The notes under the pieces were generated by a model. The model saw nothing but the letters and a program-made list of their open reading frames with translations. It was not told the DNA's origin and did not search any database. 8,712 nucleotides of DNA from Porticoccaceae bacterium. Lineage in GTDB: Bacteria; Pseudomonadota; Gammaproteobacteria; Pseudomonadales; Porticoccaceae. Shown piece by piece: positions 1-6,088 of the stretch (within the stretch, counting starts at the first letter, position 1; each line of letters opens with the position of its first letter). The DNA lies in the NCBI GenBank assembly GCA_017858295.1, contig JAFMBU010000062.1, forward strand, positions 1 through 8,712, in the 5' to 3' direction. The position numbers and the translations under genes are program-made.

Positions 1-445
1 TATGACTGCCGACTTCTTGCTCACTACCAGTATCTTGCGGCGCAATCAGCGGCAATTGCATCACTGTAATACGCTTATCTTGCGCCACTAAGGCCATAGG
101 TTTCGCTACTCGAGATTCAAACATCTCCCCGATCCAGATAATCAGATCGGCTTGATCAATTTTCTTTAGCGCGGAGACTGGCAGCGACACCTCGTGGGCA
201 GACTGCACCGCCGATTGCAGATATTCAACTCGAGCCTGATCACCAACAGCGGACTGGGCAATAATGGCCAAGGGCTTAATAGTAGTAATAATCAACGGCT
301 TTTGTATTAACGGATTGTTTGTCAAAGATTGAGCTATTTCTGGGGCAGCCAACACTATTTGAGCAGTCAAGGCGCTCAAAAAAGTAACAATCTTGAGCAG
401 ATTGTTATAATGTATCACTTTTTTTAGATTCAAGGTTTTCATCAT
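1..445 (-). CDS. znuA: ZnuA, periplasmic zinc-binding protein of ABC transporter (5' part only)
   Basis: Read on the minus strand, this frame is open from tandem ATG codons (445-443 and 442-440) to the window edge, giving 148 N-terminal residues; the rest lies outside. It starts with a signal peptide: basic n-region, hydrophobic core at about residues 18-33, and a likely cleavage at LAA|PE. The mature part begins with the family's typical strand (LIITTIKPLAIIAQ, about 51-64). A zinc-ligand histidine follows in SAHEVSL (H84), matching the SPHDYSL motif of ZnuA, then QADLIIWIGEMFE (98-110). The sequence stops just where ZnuA proteins carry the acidic, His-rich loop (GSEQEVGSH is the last visible stretch). 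The role is to bind Zn(II) in the periplasm and pass it to ZnuB. The ribosome-binding site is weak (GGGG near 457-460). The gene is divergent from zur-znuCB across a Zur-type box. A manganese-type cluster A-I binding protein is possible, but zur-znuCB next door argues for zinc. Confidence 0.9.
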   Translation of the reverse strand, partial: MMKTLNLKKVIHYNNLLKIVTFLSALTAQIVLAAPEIAQSLTNNPLIQKPLIITTIKPLAIIAQSAVGDQARVEYLQSAVQSAHEVSLPVSALKKIDQADLIIWIGEMFESRVAKPMALVAQDKRITVMQLPLIAPQDTGSEQEVGSH

Positions 446-472
446 TAGCAGCAATGCCCCAAAGCATCAAAA

Positions 473-526
473 TTGTATAAGAATAAATTATTGTTATATT
501 ATAACATTGCATTTAATGTAATAAAC
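473..526. promoter_or_regulatory. Putative divergent promoters of znuA and zur-znuCB
   Basis: The AT-rich gap between the two divergent transcripts contains a TATATT (495-500, plus) with a TTGTAT 16 bases upstream (473-478), which could drive zur. On the minus strand a perfect TATAAT (503-498) has a weak TTTATT 16 bases upstream (525-520), which could drive znuA. The two -10 elements overlap each other and both lie in or across the Zur box, so one bound repressor could block both directions. The -35 matches are poor and start sites are inferred. Expected leaders are roughly 45-50 bases on each side. Confidence 0.45.
492..506. promoter_or_regulatory. Zur box (zinc uptake repressor operator)
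   Basis: The sequence TGTTATATTATAACA is a perfect 7-1-7 inverted repeat. It matches the core of the known gammaproteobacterial Zur operator (TGTTATA-N-TATAACA). It lies midway between znuA and zur and overlaps candidate -10 elements on both strands. Zinc-loaded Zur dimers would bind here and repress both transcripts when zinc is sufficient, including zur itself. The palindrome and its position are seen directly; binding is inferred from the consensus. Confidence 0.88.
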
Positions 527-554
527 ACTGATTCACCGGATAGACTTAGAGCCC

Positions 555-1094
555 ATGCTGACCAATTCTCGATTAGTTCACCAGCCCCACGACCACGGCC
601 GCTGCATCAATGCCGCCCTAAGCCGTGCCGAAGAGCTCTGCGCTGCCAGCAAGGCGCGGCTGACACCCACAAGAAAATCTGTGCTGCAACTGCTGTGGCA
701 GAGCCATCAACCCCTAGGGGCTTATCAGCTACAAGACCAACTGTCGGTACTCACAGGGAAATCCATAGCCCCGCCCACTATTTACCGTGCCATTGAATTT
801 CTTCTCGGGCTCGGACTGATCCACCGTATCGCCTCACTTAATGCCTATATCGGCTGCCCTTTCCCAGGCAGTGACCACAGCAATCTATTTATGATCTGCA
901 ACCAATGTGGCAGTGCCGCCGAAGTGGCCCATAACAGCCTTAATGAACTGCTGCAAAAAGCCAGTGATAAGGCTAATTTTACCCTGCAGAGCCAGGCATT
1001 GGAGCTTTTTGGGCTATGCCCAAACTGCAGCCTGTCCGCAGCTCAAAACCGGGCCTTAAGTACAGAGCGTCCAGAGACTTCACACCATGACTAA
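555..1094 (+). CDS. zur: Zur, Fur-family zinc uptake repressor
   Basis: A 179-residue Fur-family regulator that represses zinc uptake genes when loaded with Zn(II). The N-terminal winged helix covers about residues 22-95 (RLTPTRKSVLQLLW, then PPTIYRAIEFLLGLGLIHRI as the recognition region). The C-terminal dimerisation domain has both structural zinc pairs, C115/C118 (ICNQC) and C155/C158 (LCPNC). Residues matching the E. coli regulatory zinc site are present: H90, C101, H108 and E123. The protein carries a short extra N-terminus (residues 1-21) rich in His and Cys (H9, H12, H14, C17) compared with E. coli Zur. ATG 555 is the only usable start before the conserved domain; its ribosome-binding site is weak (TTAGAG, 546-551). 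The stop overlaps the znuC start by 8 bases, so zur is the first gene of a zur-znuC-znuB operon, downstream of the Zur box and probably autoregulated. Confidence 0.95.
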   Translation: MLTNSRLVHQPHDHGRCINAALSRAEELCAASKARLTPTRKSVLQLLWQSHQPLGAYQLQDQLSVLTGKSIAPPTIYRAIEFLLGLGLIHRIASLNAYIGCPFPGSDHSNLFMICNQCGSAAEVAHNSLNELLQKASDKANFTLQSQALELFGLCPNCSLSAAQNRALSTERPETSHHD

Positions 1095-1863
1095 TCCGCT
1101 TATTTCACCGCTTATTAAGCTAGAGCACATCAGCAAATCATTTGGCCCGCGGCCAGTGCTGGAGAATATCTCCATGCAGCTTATGCGCGGAGAGATTACC
1201 ACATTGATTGGCCCCAACGGAGCCGGCAAATCCACTCTGGTGAGAATTATTCTCGGCCTGCTAAAGCCCGATAGCGGCTCAGTGCAGCCTGCGGATGAAC
1301 TGAAGATTGGCTATATGCCTCAGAAGATCAATATAGATCCCACTCTGCCGATCTCTACCTGTCGATTTTTACAGCTGGCCAATACTTCTCACAGTGAATG
1401 CCATGCTGCGCTGGAAAAGGTTGGCATAGGTCATCTGGCCAAAGCGCCGGTGCAAACTCTCTCGGGGGGCGAGATGCAGCGCGCTCTGCTGGCACGGGCT
1501 ATTGTCCGCAATCCCAACTTCTTGGTTCTCGATGAGCCCGTGCAGGGGGTCGATGTGACCGGGCAAAATGCCCTCTACTCAATGATTGCCGACCTTAGCA
1601 AGTCCCTTAACTGCGGGGTGTTGATGGTCTCTCACGACCTCCATCTGGTGATGTCAGCTACCGACCATGTGATCTGCCTAAATCAGCATATCTGCTGTCA
1701 GGGCAATCCCGAGCAGGTTACCCAAGATCAGGCTTATATAGATATCTTTGGCCAAACTACCGCTATCTATGCTCACCAGCACGATCATCAACACAGTATT
1801 CACGGTGAGGTGCTCGACAAACAGGGCAAGCACCAACATGGGGAGGGCTGCAGCCATGACTGA
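1087..1863 (+). CDS. znuC: ZnuC, ATP-binding subunit of zinc ABC transporter
   Basis: A 258-residue cytoplasmic ATPase that powers Zn(II) import through ZnuB. All ABC motifs are intact: Walker A GPNGAGKST (42-50), Q-loop glutamine in YMPQK (Q79), signature LSGGE (125-129), Walker B LVLDEP (146-151) and the switch histidine in VSHDL (H183). The C-terminal tail (about 230-258) is rich in histidine (H230, H232, H234, H236, H239, H249, H251, H257) with C255. Such a tail is typical of ZnuC and probably senses or buffers zinc. The ATG lies inside the end of zur (8-base overlap), and the gene's own end overlaps the znuB start by 8 bases, so translation is likely coupled through all three genes. Confidence 0.96.
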   Translation: MTNPLISPLIKLEHISKSFGPRPVLENISMQLMRGEITTLIGPNGAGKSTLVRIILGLLKPDSGSVQPADELKIGYMPQKINIDPTLPISTCRFLQLANTSHSECHAALEKVGIGHLAKAPVQTLSGGEMQRALLARAIVRNPNFLVLDEPVQGVDVTGQNALYSMIADLSKSLNCGVLMVSHDLHLVMSATDHVICLNQHICCQGNPEQVTQDQAYIDIFGQTTAIYAHQHDHQHSIHGEVLDKQGKHQHGEGCSHD

Positions 1864-2641
1864 TTTTCTTCTCTATGCTCTGTTGGCGGGGCTGGGCGTG
1901 GCGCTGGTGGCTGGGCCCTTAGGCTGCTTTGTGGTGTGGCGGCGCATGGCCTATTTTGGTGACACTCTAGCTCACTCCGCTTTGCTCGGTGTATCTATCG
2001 GCGTGCTTCTGGGAATTAATATCAGCATCACTGTGGCGGCGATCCCTATGCTGATCGCTCTGGGGCTGGTCTATTTGGAGCAGCGCGGTATTTTGTCTCT
2101 GGATACATTGCTCGGCATTCTCAGCCACTCGGCTCTGGCAACAGGCCTAGTGCTAATTTCACTGCTGCCTGATGTACGGGTCGATCTTATGTCGCTGCTG
2201 TTTGGCGATCTGCTGTCGGTGACAAAGAATGATCTCTGGGTAATCTATGGGGTGGCAGGCACCGTTGTTGTGCTACTGCTGTGGCTGTGGAAGCCGCTGA
2301 TCAATATCACCGTCCATGAGGAGCTGGCCAGTGTTGAGGGGGTTAAAACCTCGGCGGTGCGAACAGCATTGATGTTGATTACGGCCCTGGTGATTGCCAT
2401 TGCTATGAAAATTGTTGGTGTACTGTTAATTACAGCGCTGCTCATTATCCCTGCAGCCACTGCCCGCCGTGTGAGCAGCACGCCAGAGCAAATGGCGGTG
2501 ATGGCGAGCTTGATTGCCATGTTAACGGTTGTGATGGGGTTGGCTATGTCTTGGTATGGCGATACGCCAGCAGGCCCCTCTGTGGTGGTCTGTGGCGCAT
2601 TGCTATTTACTCTTTCACTGGTGTTTAAGCAGCGAAGTTAA
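1856..2641 (+). CDS. znuB: ZnuB, membrane permease of zinc ABC transporter
   Basis: A 261-residue inner-membrane permease of the ABC-3 family, the same length as E. coli ZnuB. Hydrophobic segments run through nearly the whole protein; I estimate 7-8 helices. The conserved cytoplasmic coupling stretch WRRMAYFGDTLAHSALLG is at 28-45, and the conserved hydrophobic block MKIVGVLLITALLIIPAATARR is near 184-205. I chose ATG 1856 because a strong ribosome-binding site (GGAGG, 1842-1846) lies 9 bases upstream and the product then begins directly with the first membrane helix. The same frame is open further upstream to ATG 1748, but that would add 36 non-conserved residues encoded over the znuC His tail. 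The gene closes the zur-znuC-znuB operon. Its TAA overlaps the stop codon of the convergent SCO1 gene, with no terminator between them. Confidence 0.95.
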   Translation: MTDFLLYALLAGLGVALVAGPLGCFVVWRRMAYFGDTLAHSALLGVSIGVLLGINISITVAAIPMLIALGLVYLEQRGILSLDTLLGILSHSALATGLVLISLLPDVRVDLMSLLFGDLLSVTKNDLWVIYGVAGTVVVLLLWLWKPLINITVHEELASVEGVKTSAVRTALMLITALVIAIAMKIVGVLLITALLIIPAATARRVSSTPEQMAVMASLIAMLTVVMGLAMSWYGDTPAGPSVVVCGALLFTLSLVFKQRS

Positions 2642-3282
2642 CGGGCAAAAGTATCTTTTATCGAACGCCAGGTCTGACGCATAGCCACTTCACCGTGGGG
2701 CGCTTTGAAGAAGCCGTGGTAGTGACCCTTGGGGTTGATCAACACCACTTGGGTGCTGTGGTCGACAGTGTAGTTGTCCTCACCTAGGTCTACCTTGGTG
2801 TAGGCAATAGTGAGCTGTGTACTGAGCCCCAAGATTGAGTAGGGGTTGCCGGTGACGCCAATAAAGTCTTCGTTGAAGTAGGGCACGTAAAGGGCCATCT
2901 TCTCGACAGTATCGCGCTCGGGATCCAGAGACACCATAACGATCTGGAGGTTTTCTTTTTCGCTGTCACCCAGATCTTCATACATGGCATTCAGTGTCGC
3001 CAGAGTGGTGGGGCAGATATCCGGGCAGTTGGTAAAGCCAAAAAATACGATACTCCAGACACCTTTAAAGTTTTCTAAGGTGAAGGGCTCGCCGTGGTGA
3101 TCAATCAGATCGAAATCGCTAAAGATCCGTGGAGTACTCAGTTCAATGGCACCGTTAACTCGCAGATCTTCTGCAGACATGGGCACTGGTTGACGCATCT
3201 TCCAGGCGAAGCCAAAAATCACCAACACAATAAAGCAGAGAATAACCAAGACGGTCAGCTTAATACCGGTTTGTTGCTTCAT
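2638..3282 (-). CDS. SCO1/SenC family copper chaperone for cytochrome c oxidase
   Basis: A 214-residue membrane-anchored thioredoxin-fold protein of the SCO1/SenC/PrrC family, which delivers or reduces copper for the CuA site of oxidase subunit II. One N-terminal membrane helix (about 9-27) anchors a periplasmic domain. The copper ligands are intact: the CxxxC pair in NCPDICP (C86, C90) and the distal histidine in VDHST (H175). The motifs SIVFFGFTNCPDICP and VSLDPERDT are typical. The ATG at 3282 is preferred because GGAG (3295-3292) lies 9 bases upstream; a TTG at 3297 in the same frame overlaps that site. The gene is last in the minus-strand assembly operon, 46 bases after cyoE. Its TAA shares the TTAA at 2638-2641 with the znuB stop. 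Confidence 0.94.
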   Translation of the reverse strand: MKQQTGIKLTVLVILCFIVLVIFGFAWKMRQPVPMSAEDLRVNGAIELSTPRIFSDFDLIDHHGEPFTLENFKGVWSIVFFGFTNCPDICPTTLATLNAMYEDLGDSEKENLQIVMVSLDPERDTVEKMALYVPYFNEDFIGVTGNPYSILGLSTQLTIAYTKVDLGEDNYTVDHSTQVVLINPKGHYHGFFKAPHGEVAMRQTWRSIKDTFAR

Positions 3283-3328
3283 GATACTGTTCTCCAAAAT
3301 GCCAGTGGTGGTGCTTAAAAGCAGCCAG

Positions 3329-4234
3329 TTAAATAATCGGTGTGGTCTCTATCAGATAGTGATCGAGCAACATAATCACAAACAACACCATCAAATAGGT
3401 GATCGAATATTTAAAGGTTTTCATACCCGAATCATCGTCCTGGCCATAGAGCATCACCAGAGCCCAGTACAAGAATCCCGCACCTAAGACCAGGGCACCG
3501 GCCAGATAGAGCAGGCCGAACATACCAGTCAAAAATGGCAGCACGGTAATCACAATCAACAGCAAGGTGTAGAGAACTATATTGATCTTGGTGTATTGCT
3601 CACCGTGAGTTACCGGCAGCATGGGAATCTTGGCTTTGGCATAATCGTCTTTGCGGTGAATCGCCAGAGCCCAAAAATGCGGTGGCGTCCAAGCATAGAT
3701 AATTAATACCAGCAGCAGGGCGTTGTAGTGTATTTCTCCAGTGACAGCAGTCCATCCCAGCAGCGGTGGCGCTGCGCCAGCCAAGCCGCCGATCACAATA
3801 TTCTGCGGCGTCGCACGCTTTAAATACATGGTGTAGACAAAGGCATAGCCAATCGATGAAGCCAGAGTCAGCCACGCGGTGATCTGGTTGATAAATAGCA
3901 GCAGTATGGCCATGCCAGCCAAGCCGGTCAGGGCGGCAAACATAATTGCCTGATTGGGCTGAATGCGACCGCGAGCAATAGGGCGGTTGTGGGTGCGAGC
4001 CATGGTATCGTCGATCTTGCGATCAACAATATGGTTTACCGCAGCGGCTGAACCGGCGCACAGCGCAATGCCCAGATTTCCCAAAATCAACACATCCAGA
4101 GAGACGAATCCGTCAGTGGCTAAGAGCATGCCAATCAGGGAGGTCAGAATCATTAGCGCAACCACGTTGGGCTTGCACAACTCTAGATAGTCGCGCCAGC
4201 TTACGCCCGTTGTTTCTAATTCGGTTTGTTGCAT
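3329..4234 (-). CDS. cyoE: Heme O synthase (protoheme IX farnesyltransferase, CyoE/CtaB)
   Basis: A 301-residue UbiA-superfamily prenyltransferase of the inner membrane. It adds a farnesyl group to protoheme IX to make heme O, the precursor of heme A in aa3 oxidases. The first Asp-rich motif is complete (N67, D71, D75, D76, R80 in NHIVDRKIDDTMAR, then NRP at 83-85). Family blocks YTMYLKRATPQNIVIGG (134-150), AGAAPPLLGW (152-161) and WTPPHFWALAIHRKDDY (182-198) follow. About nine hydrophobic segments are visible. ATG 4234 is chosen because GGAG (4247-4244) sits 9 bases upstream; the in-frame TTG at 4243 directly abuts that site. The gene lies 30 bases after the CxxxC gene and 46 bases before SCO1. 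No heme A synthase (ctaA) gene sits beside it, although that gene is a usual neighbour. Confidence 0.96.
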   Translation of the reverse strand: MQQTELETTGVSWRDYLELCKPNVVALMILTSLIGMLLATDGFVSLDVLILGNLGIALCAGSAAAVNHIVDRKIDDTMARTHNRPIARGRIQPNQAIMFAALTGLAGMAILLLFINQITAWLTLASSIGYAFVYTMYLKRATPQNIVIGGLAGAAPPLLGWTAVTGEIHYNALLLVLIIYAWTPPHFWALAIHRKDDYAKAKIPMLPVTHGEQYTKINIVLYTLLLIVITVLPFLTGMFGLLYLAGALVLGAGFLYWALVMLYGQDDDSGMKTFKYSITYLMVLFVIMLLDHYLIETTPII

Positions 4235-4264
4235 AGAGTCCAACTCCAGAGTTCTGTCTGTTGA

Positions 4265-4882
4265 TTAACGGTCTGGTGAATATTTTAAAAGGTGCTTCAT
4301 ATCTTCAAGTAGCCCCATAACATCGTCGTCTTGGGTGAAGTAGAGAATAACCTCTGCATCAGGCGTCACTACAAAGTAGCGAGTATCGGCCATGTCCCAG
4401 TCTGCTGAGGTGTTTTTCAGCAACTGCTTAAACTCATTCAAGCCAGTGGTTTGAATGGTTAAATGAGGATGCGCAAAGCTGAGATCATCAAATTCCTGCT
4501 GCTGCAATTGCTCGGCATCGGCAAGGTATACGCGCTCTGCTCGACGGACCAACTTGCCCATTAATATGTGCACCGAACGGGTGTCTAAAATCACTTGGTT
4601 ACAGGCGGCATCACAGCTGTCGCCGCCGGCAACAACAATCTTCCACTTTGCGGCTTTATCGGGATTGGCAGGGAATACTGTGCGAGCATCCACAGCAGGC
4701 TTGACCAGTTGACCCTGATTTGTGGTGCCCAAGGTGGCCATCAGCTGCTGCCGCTGCTCTTCCGACTTGGGTTGCATCAATGTACCGGCTACCATCACGC
4801 CGCCAACCATTATCAACATAATCCAAATCTGGATCTTCATGCCGCGATTGCGGGGGCCCTGATTTGTCTGCGCGTCACTCAT
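4265..4882 (-). CDS. Membrane-anchored SCO-like CxxxC protein of the cytochrome oxidase cluster
   Basis: A 205-residue protein without an established name that I recognise by position: a similar gene lies between SURF1 and the heme A synthase gene in Pseudomonas-type cox clusters. It has a cytoplasmic N-terminus, one membrane helix (about 17-35) and a periplasmic domain. That domain looks thioredoxin-like: a strand KIVVAGG, then a CxxxC pair in SCDAAC (C90, C94) at the place where SCO proteins bind copper, and a late strand pair YFVVTPDAEVILYF (169-182) followed by an amphipathic helix. The histidine that completes the copper site in SCO proteins is not evident before the late strand (WDMADTRYF). 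A thiol redox or copper-relay role in oxidase assembly is inference. Its ATG overlaps the SURF1 stop as ATGA (4882-4879), indicating translational coupling. Confidence 0.8.
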   Translation of the reverse strand: MSDAQTNQGPRNRGMKIQIWIMLIMVGGVMVAGTLMQPKSEEQRQQLMATLGTTNQGQLVKPAVDARTVFPANPDKAAKWKIVVAGGDSCDAACNQVILDTRSVHILMGKLVRRAERVYLADAEQLQQQEFDDLSFAHPHLTIQTTGLNEFKQLLKNTSADWDMADTRYFVVTPDAEVILYFTQDDDVMGLLEDMKHLLKYSPDR

Positions 4883-5658
4883 AAAGCTTCACTCTCTGTC
4901 TTTGACATTTTAAATTTAAACCATGCCTTCAGGTTTGAGTTGGCATTGATGGTCAGTAACAACAGCACCAACGCCATAACAAACCACTGTACTGCATAGG
5001 CTGTATGTTTTTCTGGCTGTACCGATACTGTCGGCCAACCAGTGGTTAATGCGCCAACTGAGTCACTATCCAACCGCAATTGGTAGGCGAAGAACTCATC
5101 GGCAAAAATTTCTGCGGCGCGCTCGGTGGAGATCCAGCCAACGCGTCCCGGCCAGTTCTCGACAGCGCGAACACCGTCATCTAACTGCAGACCACCACGC
5201 AAAACCTTGTACAGGGATCCGCGCAACAGCACTTTGCCATTCACCGACTCTATTTCAGGTAGCTGGTTGCGATCCAGGGAGGCCTGCACCCAGCCACGAT
5301 TGACCAGTATCTTTAACTCGCTGGACGCTATGGTGAGAACTTCAAAAATCTCATAGCCAGGCCTGCCATTGCGCACGCGATTATCCAGCAAAACACGTCG
5401 CGATGCATCTAGTTCACCGACAAATTGAACCTGCCGATACTGAAGGTTAACACTGGGATCTAACAATTCGAATGCCACCGGCTGAGACTCTTGGTTGGCC
5501 TTAAACTCGGCCAATATCTCGCGTTTTTCTTGAGCGCGATCTAACTGCCAGTAACCCAAACTGATTAACAGCGGCATCATTAACAGGACGAGGGACAATA
5601 ACTTGGCATTTGGCTGCCAAGAAAAGGTTTCCGCGTTAAGATGTGGCTCGCTGTTCAT
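4879..5658 (-). CDS. SURF1 family cytochrome oxidase assembly protein
   Basis: A 259-residue inner-membrane protein of the SURF1 (Shy1) family, which helps heme A insertion into oxidase subunit I. The layout is typical: an N-terminal helix (about 19-36) running into the hallmark GYWQLDRAQEK (35-45), a periplasmic domain with LLDNRVRNGRPGYEI (90-104) and the NRGW motif (120-123), and a C-terminal HTAYAVQWF (218-226) leading into the second helix (about 225-240). The ATG has only a weak purine stretch upstream. It appears to be the first gene of the minus-strand assembly operon, as the upstream neighbour reads the other way from 45 bases away. Its stop overlaps the next gene by 4 bases. Confidence 0.93.
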   Translation of the reverse strand: MNSEPHLNAETFSWQPNAKLLSLVLLMMPLLISLGYWQLDRAQEKREILAEFKANQESQPVAFELLDPSVNLQYRQVQFVGELDASRRVLLDNRVRNGRPGYEIFEVLTIASSELKILVNRGWVQASLDRNQLPEIESVNGKVLLRGSLYKVLRGGLQLDDGVRAVENWPGRVGWISTERAAEIFADEFFAYQLRLDSDSVGALTTGWPTVSVQPEKHTAYAVQWFVMALVLLLLTINANSNLKAWFKFKMSKTESEAL

Positions 5659-5703
5659 TTATGTTTAAATTCCACTTTCCATTACCTTTAATCAGAGACC
5701 ACT

Positions 5704-5979
5704 ATGCTCAAGACTCTAATGCTTATACTGCTGATCGCCCTGATAGCCAGCCTGTTTGGCGGCTTAAACTTTTTGGTCAAGGATCTTGGGGGCGACAACA
5801 AAAAACGTCTGCTCTATGCCCTGGGCCTGCGTGTCACTCTGGCAGTGATGTTGGTTGGCACCATTATATACGGCGCCTACACAGGACAGATCAAAAGTCA
5901 GGCACCATGGGATAAACAACTTCATCCTGAGAATGTTGCACCCTCTATTCCAACAGCTCCTGTGGCGCCAAAGCCTTAA
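5704..5979 (+). CDS. DUF2909 twin-transmembrane small protein
   Basis: A 91-residue protein with two hydrophobic helices (about 5-24 and 41-60) joined by a short charged loop (KDLGGDNKKR), and a polar, Pro-rich tail ending in PVAPKP. Length, the twin helices and the location between coxC and SURF1 match the DUF2909 family found in gammaproteobacterial oxidase clusters. Its function is unknown to me; a role in oxidase assembly or membrane anchoring is only suggested by position. It is the only plus-strand gene inside an otherwise minus-strand cox region, with its start 45 bases from the SURF1 start and its own terminator right after the stop. The ribosome-binding site is modest (AGAG, 5694-5697). 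Confidence 0.82.
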   Translation: MLKTLMLILLIALIASLFGGLNFLVKDLGGDNKKRLLYALGLRVTLAVMLVGTIIYGAYTGQIKSQAPWDKQLHPENVAPSIPTAPVAPKP

Positions 5980-6003
5980 AGCTCTTTATCCTCAGAGCTT
6001 TTT
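5978..6003 (+). terminator. Intrinsic terminator of the DUF2909 gene
   Basis: An 8-base-pair stem AAAGCTCT (5978-5985) and AGAGCTTT (5994-6001) with an 8-base loop starts inside the TAA of the DUF2909 gene and runs into a T tract (5999-6003). The stem is not very GC-rich, so it may be leaky; a stronger hairpin lies 30 bases further on. Confidence 0.65.
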
Positions 6004-6034
6004 ATACCCCTAGCCACAGAGCTAAGCTACAAAC

Positions 6035-6069
6035 AAAAACGGCCAGGCAAATTGCCCAGCCGTTTTTTT
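6035..6069. terminator. Bidirectional intrinsic terminator between DUF2909 gene and coxC
   Basis: An outer stem AAAAACGGC (6035-6043) pairs with GCCGTTTTT (6059-6067), followed after a 2x2 CA/CA internal loop by an inner GGCA/TGCC stem with a 3-base loop. On the plus strand it ends in seven T (6063-6069). On the minus strand it ends in GTTTTTGTTT. It can therefore stop the oxidase operon about 20 bases after the coxC stop, and also catch read-through from the DUF2909 gene. Confidence 0.85.
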
Positions 6070-6088
6070 ACGTCCCGCAATATTCTAT

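Noticed and set aside
473..796. Open frame of 107 codons upstream of and overlapping zur
   Set aside because: It starts with a TTG-type codon inside the promoter region, overlaps the well-supported Zur frame and gives a low-complexity, Arg/Pro-rich product with no recognisable family.
1748..1855. Upstream in-frame extension of znuB by 36 residues
   Set aside because: It overlaps the znuC His-tail codons in another frame, gives a non-conserved polar extension, and the GGAGG site fits ATG 1856.
2245..2520. Minus-strand open frame antisense to znuB
   Set aside because: It mirrors the hydrophobic codons of znuB, has no ribosome-binding site of note and no recognisable family.
3283..3297. TTG start for the SCO1 gene at 3297
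   Set aside because: It overlaps the GGAG element that is correctly spaced for ATG 3282, and no ribosome-binding site precedes the TTG.
4235..4243. TTG start for cyoE at 4243
   Set aside because: GGAG immediately abuts this codon, so spacing is impossible; it fits ATG 4234 at 9 bases.
4242..4253. Small inverted repeat around the cyoE ribosome-binding site
   Set aside because: The stem is only four to five pairs with a very short loop, too weak to argue for regulation.
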